This document shows, one piece after another, positions 34,684 to 43,517 of a DNA stretch of 64,000 nucleotides (its first letter is position 1; each line of letters opens with the position of its first letter). A model generated the notes under the pieces. It had not been told where the DNA came from. It saw only the letters and a list, made by a program, of their open reading frames with translations, and did no database searches. Made by a program: the position numbers and the translations under genes. The DNA is taken from contig CAJUGO010000004.1 of NCBI GenBank assembly GCA_910585865.1, forward strand, positions 67,520 through 131,519, in the 5' to 3' direction. Origin of the DNA: an uncultured Ruminococcus sp. (GTDB lineage Bacteria; Bacillota; Clostridia; Oscillospirales; Acutalibacteraceae).

Positions 34684-35820
34684 TCATTTGTAAAGTTCTA
34701 TTGTCTGCTCAACTACATCATTCCAGTTATATTTTGCGCAGATAAAATCTGCTGAGCCGTCTTTATATTTACAAACAATTTCAGGATTGTCACAGAGCAT
34801 CTGGAATTTCTGTCTCAGTTCATCTTCATCACTTTTCTTAAATACAACTGCTTTGTCTTCCACAACCTCTGCACATTCGTCAATATCACTGACAACACAG
34901 CAATTTCCATAACTCATCGCCTCAAGCAGGCTCAAGGGCATACCCTCAAGATCTGAAGGCAAAGTATAAATATATGCATTGCTGTAAAGCTCCTCAAGCA
35001 GCTGTCCCTGCACAAAACCCGTAAACAAAATTCTGCTGTCGTCCGCAGCCATACTTTTAAGCCCCGCCAAAAAACCATCCGTATCGCTTGAACCTCCGGC
35101 GATAACGAGCTTTTTATCAGTATTAACTTTCATAAATGCATTAATTAAGTATTTCAACCCTTTTTCGGGTACAATGCGTCCTAAATACAATATATATTCG
35201 TTCTTATCAAGACTATATTTCCTCTTAATAAGATCTGCTTTTCTCAACTCAGGCGTATTTACTCCGTTAGGTATATAAACAGTTTTTCTGTTATAATTAT
35301 CCATAAAATATTTTTGAACACCTTTACTGAGCACAATTATTTCATCTGCCAGTTTCACCGCAGTCTTTTCGCCAAACATAATATATTTTTTTGCAAAATT
35401 GCCCCATTTTGCCCTTTGGTGATCCAAGCCGTGAATTGTTGCTATACAGCGCTTGCCAAACAGCTTTGGCAGCCACATCATTGCACAAGGGCCCTCCGCA
35501 TGAAAATGTACAACATCATAACGACAAAAGGCACACTTAAGTGCGCCAAAAAAAGATGATGACATTGCAGCCAGCCCTCTGCTGTCAATTGTAATAACTG
35601 ATTTCAGCTTTACTCCTTTGTATCCGCCGTTCTTTTCTGTGTCAAACTCCCTGCCGCTGACATGGTGTCCGCTGCGGTTATAGCATACAACTTCATGCCC
35701 TGACTCTGCCATTTTAGTTGCCAATTGCTCAACCACAATTTCAACTCCGCCCTCACGGGACGGAATACGCTTGTGGCCAAGCATAGCTATTTTTAGTCTC
35801 CCGGTCTTTTTTTTACTCAA
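34684..35820 (-). CDS. Glycosyltransferase family 4 (DUF1972/rhamnosyltransferase-like)
   Basis: The opening IAMLGHKRIPSREGGVEIVV is the hallmark of DUF1972-type GT4 enzymes, which often act early in capsule assembly. YILYLGRIVPEKGLKYLINA and LPSDLEGMPLSLLEAMSYGN follow. A TTG start is used, with AGAGG upstream; the next ATG would remove the first conserved strand. Length is 378. It probably adds the second or third sugar of the repeat unit (inference). Confidence 0.9.
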   Translation of the reverse strand: MSKKKTGRLKIAMLGHKRIPSREGGVEIVVEQLATKMAESGHEVVCYNRSGHHVSGREFDTEKNGGYKGVKLKSVITIDSRGLAAMSSSFFGALKCAFCRYDVVHFHAEGPCAMMWLPKLFGKRCIATIHGLDHQRAKWGNFAKKYIMFGEKTAVKLADEIIVLSKGVQKYFMDNYNRKTVYIPNGVNTPELRKADLIKRKYSLDKNEYILYLGRIVPEKGLKYLINAFMKVNTDKKLVIAGGSSDTDGFLAGLKSMAADDSRILFTGFVQGQLLEELYSNAYIYTLPSDLEGMPLSLLEAMSYGNCCVVSDIDECAEVVEDKAVVFKKSDEDELRQKFQMLCDNPEIVCKYKDGSADFICAKYNWNDVVEQTIELYK

Positions 35821-35932
35821 AGTTCTATTCCTCTCATGCTAAACCTAATTTACCTTTTAATGCGCTGTTCAACATCACTTAAATCAACCTGTTTTTTTTC
35901 AGTAGTAATTATAAAAAATTTAACACACGGCA

Positions 35933-37180
35933 TTAATCCCTCTTAAAAATGTCACGGGTATAAACCTTTTGCTTAACATCATCAAGACTGCCGTCATATC
36001 GGTTTGCAAGAATTGCATTACTTACACTCTTAAATTCTGCAAGGTCGTTTATAACCTTGCTGCCGTAAAAATAACTTCCGTTTTCAAGAGTCGGTTCGTA
36101 AATTACAACGGTTACTCCCTTTGCCTTTATGCGTTTCATAACTCCCTGAATACTGCTTTGCCGAAAATTATCGGAATTAGCCTTCATTGTCAGCCTGTAA
36201 ATTCCTATTATGCAGCTGTCCGTATTGGTGATATACCCGCTGTTGTCACAGTCATCATAAAAGCCGCTCATCTGCAAAACCCGTTCAGCAATAAAATCTT
36301 TTCTGGTTCTGTTTGCATCAACAATAGCTTCAATAAGATTTTCAGGAACATCCTGATAATTAGCAAGCAGCTGTTTTGTATCCTTAGGCAGACAATATCC
36401 GCCGTAGCCAAACGACGGATTGTTGTAATGACTGCCGATTCTGGGATCAAGACATACCCCTTTAATTATCTGCTGTGTATCAAGTCCTTTTATTTCCGCA
36501 TATGTATCCAGCTCGTTAAAATAGGAAACTCTCAATGCAAGGTATGTATTGGCAAAGAGCTTAACAGCCTCTGCTTCGGTAAATCCCATAAATAGCGTGT
36601 CTATATCATCTTTTAACGCCCCTTCTGCCAATAACCCGGCAAAAGTATGGGCGGCATCAGTCAGTCTGTCATCCTCAGGATCCGTACCTACTATGATTCT
36701 TGAAGGATACAGATTGTCATAAAGCGCCCGCCCTTCTCTTAAAAACTCCGGACTGAAAATAATATTTCGGCTGCCCGTTTTTTTTCTTATACTCTGTGTG
36801 TATCCAACCGGTATTGTTGATTTTATTACCATAACAGCCCGGGGGTTATACTTCATGACAGTATCTATAACGGTTTCTACCGCAGAAGTATCAAAATAAT
36901 TCTTCTTACTGTCATAGTTTGTAGGAACTGCAACAACAACAAAATCCGCGTTGCTGTAAGCTTTCTGCGCATCAGTCGTCGCTGTAAGATTTAGTTTTTT
37001 GCAGGCAAAATATTCCTCGATTTCCTTATCGGCAATAGGTGATTTTTTTTTATTAATAAGCTCTGTCTTCTCAGGAACTATATCGACCGCCCAAACCTCA
37101 TGGTTTTGCGACAGCAGCACTGCAATGCTTAATCCGACATAGCCTGTCCCTGCAACTGCAATTTTCAGACTTTTATTCAT
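35933..37180 (-). CDS. ugd: UDP-glucose/nucleotide-sugar 6-dehydrogenase
   Basis: This enzyme oxidises a UDP-hexose to the uronic acid with two NAD+. AGTGYVGLSIAVLLSQ is the NAD-binding site, VVAVPTNYD and VIKSTIPVGYT follow, and the active-site Cys is in FGYGGYCLPKDTK near residue 257. Length of 415 is standard. Placed right after the priming transferase, it indicates that the polymer contains a uronic acid, which fits the TupA-type gene. Confidence 0.94.
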   Translation of the reverse strand: MNKSLKIAVAGTGYVGLSIAVLLSQNHEVWAVDIVPEKTELINKKKSPIADKEIEEYFACKKLNLTATTDAQKAYSNADFVVVAVPTNYDSKKNYFDTSAVETVIDTVMKYNPRAVMVIKSTIPVGYTQSIRKKTGSRNIIFSPEFLREGRALYDNLYPSRIIVGTDPEDDRLTDAAHTFAGLLAEGALKDDIDTLFMGFTEAEAVKLFANTYLALRVSYFNELDTYAEIKGLDTQQIIKGVCLDPRIGSHYNNPSFGYGGYCLPKDTKQLLANYQDVPENLIEAIVDANRTRKDFIAERVLQMSGFYDDCDNSGYITNTDSCIIGIYRLTMKANSDNFRQSSIQGVMKRIKAKGVTVVIYEPTLENGSYFYGSKVINDLAEFKSVSNAILANRYDGSLDDVKQKVYTRDIFKRD

Positions 37181-37231
37181 AAAATCACTCCGCTCTATCT
37201 AAACATTATACAATTCGTCAGACAAATACAC

Positions 37232-37897
37232 TCAATATGCTCCGTCGCCCTTAAAAACAGCCGGAACAGTTAAAATAAGTATCTTTAAATCAGTTAATAT
37301 GCTTCGTTCATTTATGTATTTCAAATCAAGCTCAACCATTTCATCAAAACCAATTTTACTGCGTCCGCTTATTTGCCAGTAACAGGTAAGACCTCCGACA
37401 ACTGCAAGTCTGTTCTTTGCAGTGCTGTCATAGTTCTCGACCTCACGAACAAGCGGTGAACGAGGGCCTACAAAACTCATATCCCCTTTTAAAATATTAA
37501 AAAGCTGAGGAAGCTCATCAAGGCTTGTTCTTCTCAAAAGACTGCCGACTTTTGTAATTCTGGGATCATCCTTCATTTTAAAAATAGAACCGGTTGTCTC
37601 ATTGAGATTCTTTACAGAATCAAAAATACGGTCAGCGTCTTCACACATACTTCTGAATTTATAAAACTTAAATATTTTTCCGTTTTTCCCTACTCTGTCA
37701 GAAACATACATAACCTTTCCGTGGTCACATAACTTAATTGCAATTGCAATTATTAAGAAAAACGGTGACAGCAGTATGATTGACAATAGTGAAAAAGTAA
37801 TATCAAAAATTCGCTTTATAAATTCATAAAAAGGTTTTTGCGTAAACTTTGCATTGTCAATATTTATTTTTTCGGTATTTTTCATTGCTTCAATCAT
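37232..37897 (-). CDS. Priming undecaprenyl-phosphate sugar transferase (PF02397 type)
   Basis: It transfers the first sugar-1-phosphate to undecaprenyl phosphate and starts the repeat unit. A membrane segment (FDITFSLLSIILLSPFFLIIA) is followed by the cytoplasmic catalytic domain with KFRSMCEDADRIF, KVGSLLRRTSLDELPQLFNI, MSFVGPRSP and GLTCYWQISGRS. This is the short form of about 221 residues without the N-terminal helices of WcaJ. The chosen ATG has AAGAGA upstream; an in-frame TTG seven codons earlier would overlap the kinase gene. Confidence 0.93.
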   Translation of the reverse strand: MIEAMKNTEKINIDNAKFTQKPFYEFIKRIFDITFSLLSIILLSPFFLIIAIAIKLCDHGKVMYVSDRVGKNGKIFKFYKFRSMCEDADRIFDSVKNLNETTGSIFKMKDDPRITKVGSLLRRTSLDELPQLFNILKGDMSFVGPRSPLVREVENYDSTAKNRLAVVGGLTCYWQISGRSKIGFDEMVELDLKYINERSILTDLKILILTVPAVFKGDGAY

Positions 37898-37914
37898 AAA
37901 ATATCTCTTCTGTA

Positions 37915-38616
37915 TCAATAACCGTAGGTATACCCGCTGTATCCTTTATAGCTTTTATTTTTTCTGCTTCCTTCTGCTTTAACCTTGTTAACAATTATAC
38001 CCAAAATTTTTGCATTGGAGCGTTTTATGGTATCTATTGTTTTATTAAGCTGAGGATAAGTTGTAGCATTGTCCTCTGCCACTATAACAACACCGTCAGC
38101 AGCCTTAATTATTGGGACTGCGTCAATTACAACGCCAACAGGCGGAGTATCAAAAATTACACAGTCGTATTCCTTTTCAATAATTTTTATAAAATCGAAC
38201 ATTGCATCGCTTGCAAGCAGTTCCGACGGATTTGGTGGAATTGCGCCGTAGCATACAGCATGAAGGTTGCTGATTGATGTTTCCTTAATCATATCAAGGT
38301 ATGAACACTCTTCGTTAAGGTAATTTGTCAGCCCCGGTGCAGGAGTAAGCTTGAGTGCCGAATGTACTCTCGGACGGCGAAGGTCGCACTCTACAACCAA
38401 AACTTTTGTATCAACCTGCTGTGCAAATGCTGATGCTACATTCATTGCAGTAACTGTTTTTCCCTCACCTTTTGAGGAACTTGTAAAGGCTATTTTTTTG
38501 CAGCCTTTTTTTAATATTGAATACGAAATATTTGTTCTTGCTGATTTATACGATTCTCTGATTTGAAATCCGAGAGCTTCTATATTAACGGTATTTTCAT
38601 TTTTTATATTTTTCAT
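37915..38616 (-). CDS. Bacterial tyrosine kinase of capsule synthesis (CpsD/CapB/YwqD)
   Basis: A cytoplasmic BY-kinase that acts with the CpsC membrane protein to control polymer length and export. Walker A is in SSSKGEGKTVTAMNVASAFA, Walker A' in VLVVECDLRRPRVHS, and Walker B in CVIFDTPPVG. The C-terminus is a Tyr cluster (YKGYSGYTYGY), the autophosphorylation tail. GGAGG precedes the ATG. The cognate phosphatase CpsB is not in the window. Confidence 0.95.
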   Translation of the reverse strand: MKNIKNENTVNIEALGFQIRESYKSARTNISYSILKKGCKKIAFTSSSKGEGKTVTAMNVASAFAQQVDTKVLVVECDLRRPRVHSALKLTPAPGLTNYLNEECSYLDMIKETSISNLHAVCYGAIPPNPSELLASDAMFDFIKIIEKEYDCVIFDTPPVGVVIDAVPIIKAADGVVIVAEDNATTYPQLNKTIDTIKRSNAKILGIIVNKVKAEGSRKNKSYKGYSGYTYGY

Positions 38617-38631
38617 TATCCGCTGCCTCCA

Positions 38632-39378
38632 TTAATATATTTCTTTTTTGTCTGCCCAATCTTTTTTCCTCCTGGAGGAACCTCCTTTAGAAGTAAGATT
38701 TTCAAAATCAGGAATTGCGGCAAGCACCGGAATTCCGTTTATTGTCGTCATCTCATCGTTATACTTAAGTTTAACATCAAGTATATCTCTTGCAAACGAA
38801 ATCACTAAGGAAATAACCAAACCCGCAAGCAATGCCAGCATTACGTTTCTTGATGTATTCGGAGAAGCCGGCGTCTTGGGAATGGTTGCTTCATCAACAA
38901 TTTTAAGAGTTGCATTCTTATTTATTTTGGAAATAGTACGAGGTGCAATTTTAGCAACAGCATCTGCAATATTTTTTGAGTCGGTCGGACTTTTGGATAT
39001 AACATTGCTTTTGAATACTTCTGTATTCTCAATATCAGCAAATGATATCATCTTACTAAGCTCTGTAGCTGTATACTTCTCATTGAGTTCGTCAGAAACA
39101 TCAACAAAAAAGCTGTTTGTATTAAGCATTTCAATATATGTAGCTACCAGCTTTTCTGCATATGTGTGCATTGAAACATACTCGCTTGCCTTTAAATTTC
39201 CCGATTCAGTTTCAACATACAGCTTAACTGAAGATGTATATGTTTTTTGAATAAAAAACTTTGTAATAAAAAAGGAACAAGCGGCAGAAAGCAGCGAGGC
39301 AATTAAAATAAAAATAAGATTTTTCTTTATTATTCTGACAATATCTTTAACAGATATTTCCCTTTCTTTTTCCTCCAT
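38632..39378 (-). CDS. Chain-length determinant/kinase activator (CpsC/CapA, Wzz family)
   Basis: A membrane protein that anchors and activates the BY-kinase and sets chain length. Two helices flank an outside loop: one at about residues 18-40 (IFILIASLLSAACSFFITKF) and one near 180 (NVMLALLAGLVISLVISFA) preceded by the Pro-rich IPKTPASPN. The ATG giving MEEKEREISVKDI has AAAGGATAGG upstream; an ORF start 21 codons earlier has no such site. It is the first gene of the polysaccharide operon. Confidence 0.92.
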   Translation of the reverse strand: MEEKEREISVKDIVRIIKKNLIFILIASLLSAACSFFITKFFIQKTYTSSVKLYVETESGNLKASEYVSMHTYAEKLVATYIEMLNTNSFFVDVSDELNEKYTATELSKMISFADIENTEVFKSNVISKSPTDSKNIADAVAKIAPRTISKINKNATLKIVDEATIPKTPASPNTSRNVMLALLAGLVISLVISFARDILDVKLKYNDEMTTINGIPVLAAIPDFENLTSKGGSSRRKKDWADKKEIY

Positions 39379-39462
39379 AAAACCTATCCTTTCTTTTATT
39401 TTGTGAGAACCATTTATAATTCTCAGTACTAAATAACTCAATGTTTTATTAATTTCTACATA

Positions 39463-39491
39463 ATTATAAACTAAAACACTTACAATTACAA
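39463..39491 (-). promoter_or_regulatory. Main promoter of the polysaccharide operon
   Basis: TTGTAA and TATAAT are 17 bp apart on the minus strand, with a leader of about 78 nt before the CpsC gene. Confidence 0.75.
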
Positions 39492-39845
39492 TAGTGAAAT
39501 AATAGAAAAATCCACGGTATAACTATTCTTTAAAGCAAAATCCTACAAATGTTTTTTATCAGAAATATCTTAAAAGCATTTTACACCCATATATTTAAAT
39601 GGTAATATTTTGCACTGTAATTTTCTGAAATTTGTTTTGTCAAAAAACATCAACAATGTAAAGCTGTTTCTGTCCGCACAAAAAGCTTAGTATTATCCTA
39701 AATCAACGTCCCAACAACTTTTTGGGGCGGTTTTCTTTAAAGCAATCTGTAAAGTAATAAATATTATTAAATATTGCTTTAATACCGTTCTAATAGAGAT
39801 GCTTATATTAACTAATAGAAAATATAAAAATATAAATAAAATGCA
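39492..39845. other. AT-rich intergenic stretch without a supported gene
   Basis: Nothing coding is supported. A weak hairpin is possible around CCCAACAACTTTTTGGG near 39712-39728. Confidence 0.5.
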
Positions 39846-39877
39846 ATAAAGGCGACTGCGGGTGCAATCGCCTTTAT
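39846..39877 (-). terminator. Terminator of the CBM26/X25 repeat-protein gene
   Basis: ATAAAGGCGA and TCGCCTTTAT form a 10-bp stem with a 12-nt loop, about 37 nt past the stop codon on the minus strand. Confidence 0.75.
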
Positions 39878-39913
39878 CATTAATCATCAGATTTTGGCAG
39901 AAATATGCAAAGT

Positions 39914-42900
39914 TTATTTACTTACGGATAATGTACCGTTATTTGTATCAAAAGTAAATGTATAAGTGCCGCCTGTTGCTGTCATTGTTGAAGAACTGCT
40001 CCAGGTTGTCTTATAAACTGCACCTGCAATTTTGTCTGTAAACACTGCGCCTCTGCCGTATGTCTTGCCGTTTGCCTTAATCTTAAACTGATATGTTCCC
40101 TCTGCCAGATCAGTTGTACCTGTAAATACGCCGTCAGCTGTTTCAGTAAGGCCAAGGTTTATATCACCGATTACGCTTACGGCAGTTTCGGAAGCTTTCT
40201 TGCTAACTGTAAGCTTTCCTGCGGCAGCATCAAATTTAAATGTATACTCACCGCCTGTTGCTGTCATTGTTGAGAAACTGCTCCACGTTGTCTTATAAGT
40301 TGCACCTGTTACTTTATCTGTAAACGCTACGCCGCTTCCGTATGTCTTGTCGTTTGCCTTAATTTTAAACTTATATGTTCCTGCTGCAAGATTTATTGTA
40401 CCTGAATATACATCACCCGAAACATTTTCAAGACCAAGTGCAATATCACCGATTATGCTTGCGCCGGATACCCTTTTAGCAACTGTCAGCTTGCCTGCGG
40501 CAGCATCAAAAGTAAATATATACTCGCCGCCTGTTGCTGTCAATGTTGAAGAACTGCTCCAGGTTGTCTTATAAGTTGCACCTGTTACTTTATCAGTGAA
40601 TGCTACGCCGCTTCCGTATGTCTTGTCGTTTGCCTTAATCTTAAACTTATATGATCCTGCTGTAAGATCTATTGTACCTGAATATACATCATCCGAAACG
40701 TTTTCAAGATTAAGCTCAATATCGCCTATTATACTTGCGCCGGATGCCTTTTTAGCAACTGTCAGCTTACCTGCGGCAGCATCAAATGTAAATGTATACT
40801 CACCGCCTGTTGCTGTCATTGTTGAAGAACTGCTCCAGGTTGTCTTATAAGTTGCATCTGTTACTTTATCAGTAAACGCTACGCCGCTTCCGTATGTCTT
40901 GTCGTTTGCCTTAATCTTGAACTTATATGTTCCATTTGCCAAATCAGTTGTTCCTGTGTATACGCTATCAGATTTTTTGCTAAGTACAAGGTTAATATCA
41001 CCTGTTACGCTTACAACAGAATTTTTGTTAACTGTAAGCTTACCTGCGGCAACATCAAAAGTAAATGTATACTCGCCGCCTGTTGCTGTCATTGTTGAGA
41101 AGCTGTTCCAGGTTGTCTTATAAGTTGATCCTGCAAGTTTATCTGTAAATGCTACGCCGCTTCCGTATGTCTTGCCGTTTGCACTAATCTTGAATTTATA
41201 TGTTCCTGATGCAAGGTCTGCTGTTCCTGTATATACACTGCCTGAAACATTTTTAAGGTCAAGAGAAATGTCTCCAATTACTGCTACTTTTTCCTCGGGT
41301 GCCTCCGTTGTACCTTCTGTTGCCTCTGTTGAAGGAAGTTCTACAACATTGTATGAAAGTGTAAGAGTATCGTCGCCATTATCAACAAGTGTAAATTCAA
41401 CCTTACCTGCCGGTATCATAAATTTGTCGGCTGTTTCATCAAGATCTGCTACATTATAAAGAGTTACCTCTGTTACATCCTGCTGGAAACCGTCTGTCAT
41501 ATACCATGTTTTATTGTCGCTTGACTTAACGCAAACATAGCTTGTTTCTGTAAGATTAACTGTTACCTTGCCGTCAACGAATTTGTAATCACCAAGATTC
41601 TGATAGTCATCAGCATCTCCGTGGTTTTCACCGTTGATATAACCAACCAGATAATAATCATCGTTTGCAGGTACTGTTGCCTCTGTTGCCTCAGTAGCTT
41701 CTGTTGCACTTGTTGACGGTGCTTCTAAAACCACATAAGAAAGTGTAAGAGTATCGTCACCGTTATCAACGAGTGTAAACTCTACTTTACCTGCCGGTAC
41801 CATAAACTTGTCAGCCGTTTCGTCAAGATTTGCAACATTATAGAGAGTTACCTCTGTAACATTTTTCTGGAAACCGTCTGTCATATACCATGTTGTATTG
41901 TCACCTGACTTAACGCAAACATAGCTTGTTTCTGTAAGGTTAACTGTTACCTTGCCGTCAACAAACTTGTAATCTCCAAGATTCTGATAGTCATCAGCAT
42001 CTCCGTGGTTTTCGCCGTTAATATAACCAACCAGATAATAACCGTCGTCTGCCGGTACAGTTGCTTCCGTTGCCTCAGTAGCCTCTGTGGATCCTGTCGG
42101 ATTTTCTTCAGAAGAAACCTCCGCTTTTGCAGTAACCTTACCTGAACCGGCTGCAAAATCAAAAGCAGAAATATCAATTGTGAGTGTAACAGTTGAGTTA
42201 TCAGCCGCTACAACAAGTTTTGAGTCGTTTGTACTGTTAAAATATCCCTCTACTGTCCAGTTATATGTGTATTCCTGGTTAGCAATAAATTTATATTTGT
42301 ATGTTCCCTTGGCTACGCCGGTATATGTAACTGACCACACACCGTTGCCCATATCTTTCATGATACCCTGTTCAGCTTTAGGATCCCACTGAGCGCCAAC
42401 AAGACCCTTGTCGCCTACTACTGACATAGTCTCAAGTTTAAATTCGCCGATAGCCTCCGAAACAGCTTCAATTTCCTTTGTAGCAGAATTAAACTTTATT
42501 GTTATATCTGCTGTTGTTGTAATAGTAATATTGTAGTTAGCGGTCGGCCAAGCCTGACCCCAAGTACCGTTTGTAACCTTAAAGCCGTATGTTCCTGCTG
42601 CTACATCTTTGAAAGTTATTTCATAAATACCGTCGCCGTCTTCATCTGACATAGGATTCTGCGCCGGATCCCACGCCACACCGGTAAGACCGGCGTCACC
42701 GGCTACAGTATAATCATAATCAGGCTGCTCTGTAGCTTCTGTTGACGGCTCTTCGCCTACAGTGAAAGAAACCCACTGTCCGCCGCCTTTATCCCAGGTG
42801 CCGTCTGCTACGATATAGCAATTCTTGCCTTCCGGAATGTCAAGATCACTGGTTTGATTCCATTTATTGTCCCAATTGTTTTCTGCTTTTTTAGGATTCA

Positions 42901-43189
42901 TTCTGCAGAATATAACTTTGTCCCAATCGCCTTTAGGAAGAGTTACGGAATAATAACCGTCACTGTCATCATCTTCCATATCAACCCAAGCATTTTTTAC
43001 GCCTTTGTACAGGTATGCCGCAAAACGAGCATTGTCTTTCGCCCAGTTTGAGTTAGGTTTGAGATAAACAACTGCTGTCCCGTCGGAAACTACTGCTGCT
43101 GATGCACTGAGTCCGGTAATGCACATGCTTAATGTAAGCATTACTGCGAGTACAACAGCTGTCAGCTTTCTAAATGTTTTTGTTTTCAT
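39914..43189 (-). CDS. Large secreted starch-binding-type protein with CBM26-like, X25-like and tandem modules
   Basis: A 1091-residue exported protein with a signal peptide ending LSASAA. After it comes a CBM26-like module (YLKPNSNWAKDNARFAAYLY, about 36-140). Two X25/pullulanase-type modules follow (GVAWDPAQNP and GAQWDPKAEQ, about 160-370), then a Thr/Glu-rich linker. Two copies of a CBM26-like unit opening YYLVGYINGENHG span about 385-630, and five near-identical modules of about 92 residues complete the protein. No catalytic domain, dockerin or sorting motif was seen. The ATG after AAGGAGG is used, since the upstream ATG lacks a site. It probably binds starch at or near the cell surface. 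The final modules also make up most of the next gene. Confidence 0.8.
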   Translation of the reverse strand: MKTKTFRKLTAVVLAVMLTLSMCITGLSASAAVVSDGTAVVYLKPNSNWAKDNARFAAYLYKGVKNAWVDMEDDDSDGYYSVTLPKGDWDKVIFCRMNPKKAENNWDNKWNQTSDLDIPEGKNCYIVADGTWDKGGGQWVSFTVGEEPSTEATEQPDYDYTVAGDAGLTGVAWDPAQNPMSDEDGDGIYEITFKDVAAGTYGFKVTNGTWGQAWPTANYNITITTTADITIKFNSATKEIEAVSEAIGEFKLETMSVVGDKGLVGAQWDPKAEQGIMKDMGNGVWSVTYTGVAKGTYKYKFIANQEYTYNWTVEGYFNSTNDSKLVVAADNSTVTLTIDISAFDFAAGSGKVTAKAEVSSEENPTGSTEATEATEATVPADDGYYLVGYINGENHGDADDYQNLGDYKFVDGKVTVNLTETSYVCVKSGDNTTWYMTDGFQKNVTEVTLYNVANLDETADKFMVPAGKVEFTLVDNGDDTLTLSYVVLEAPSTSATEATEATEATVPANDDYYLVGYINGENHGDADDYQNLGDYKFVDGKVTVNLTETSYVCVKSSDNKTWYMTDGFQQDVTEVTLYNVADLDETADKFMIPAGKVEFTLVDNGDDTLTLSYNVVELPSTEATEGTTEAPEEKVAVIGDISLDLKNVSGSVYTGTADLASGTYKFKISANGKTYGSGVAFTDKLAGSTYKTTWNSFSTMTATGGEYTFTFDVAAGKLTVNKNSVVSVTGDINLVLSKKSDSVYTGTTDLANGTYKFKIKANDKTYGSGVAFTDKVTDATYKTTWSSSSTMTATGGEYTFTFDAAAGKLTVAKKASGASIIGDIELNLENVSDDVYSGTIDLTAGSYKFKIKANDKTYGSGVAFTDKVTGATYKTTWSSSSTLTATGGEYIFTFDAAAGKLTVAKRVSGASIIGDIALGLENVSGDVYSGTINLAAGTYKFKIKANDKTYGSGVAFTDKVTGATYKTTWSSFSTMTATGGEYTFKFDAAAGKLTVSKKASETAVSVIGDINLGLTETADGVFTGTTDLAEGTYQFKIKANGKTYGRGAVFTDKIAGAVYKTTWSSSSTMTATGGTYTFTFDTNNGTLSVSK
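39917..41284 (-). repeat. Five tandem ~276-bp coding repeats
   Basis: Each unit encodes a module opening like SVIGDI or SIIGDI, with GTYKFKIKANDKTYGSGVAF in the middle and TMTATGGEYTFTFD near the end. Units are 91-94 codons (the last is 87) and nearly identical in DNA. The last unit carries the variant GRGAVFTDKIAGAVYKTTW. Confidence 0.92.
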
Positions 43190-43259
43190 TCTTTTTATTT
43201 CCTCCTTTTTTATGAATGATGCAACAAGCATTAAACGCCTAAATTAAACGTCTATTGTA

Positions 43260-43289
43260 ATATTATTCCTTTTTTTCTTGCTTTTTCAA
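43260..43289 (-). promoter_or_regulatory. Probable promoter of the CBM26/X25 repeat-protein gene
   Basis: TTGAAA and TAATAT are 18 bp apart on the minus strand, about 70 nt before the start codon. Confidence 0.5.
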
Positions 43290-43456
43290 TAATAATTTTA
43301 CACGAAAAAATATTTTTTTGTTAGTTATTATCAACAATATACATTTATTGGTAAATATAAGCAAATTTATTTATCTTGTATAAAATATAAACCAAATAAT
43401 CAATTAACCGTATTATAATAAAAAATATTTATTGTTTTATATGATACTTAAAAAAA

Positions 43457-43485
43457 ACAGACATCCGAAAATTTCGGATGTCTGT
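43457..43485 (-). terminator. Terminator of the cohesin-like repeat-protein gene
   Basis: A 14-bp stem (ACAGACATCCGAAA and its complement) is followed by eight T on the minus strand. The stretch from 43290 to 43456 is AT-rich with nothing recognised. Confidence 0.9.
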
Positions 43486-43517
43486 AAAATTTAAGCAGTT
43501 TTGTGATTAATTATTAT

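Noticed and set aside
38648..39250. 200-codon plus-strand frame inside the CpsC gene
   Set aside because: Antisense to a recognised Wzz-family gene; its composition mirrors the complementary codons.
39693..39887. 64-codon minus-strand frame in the gap after the CBM26/X25 repeat-protein gene
   Set aside because: It overlaps the terminator, has no ribosome-binding site and reads as low-complexity hydrophobic sequence.
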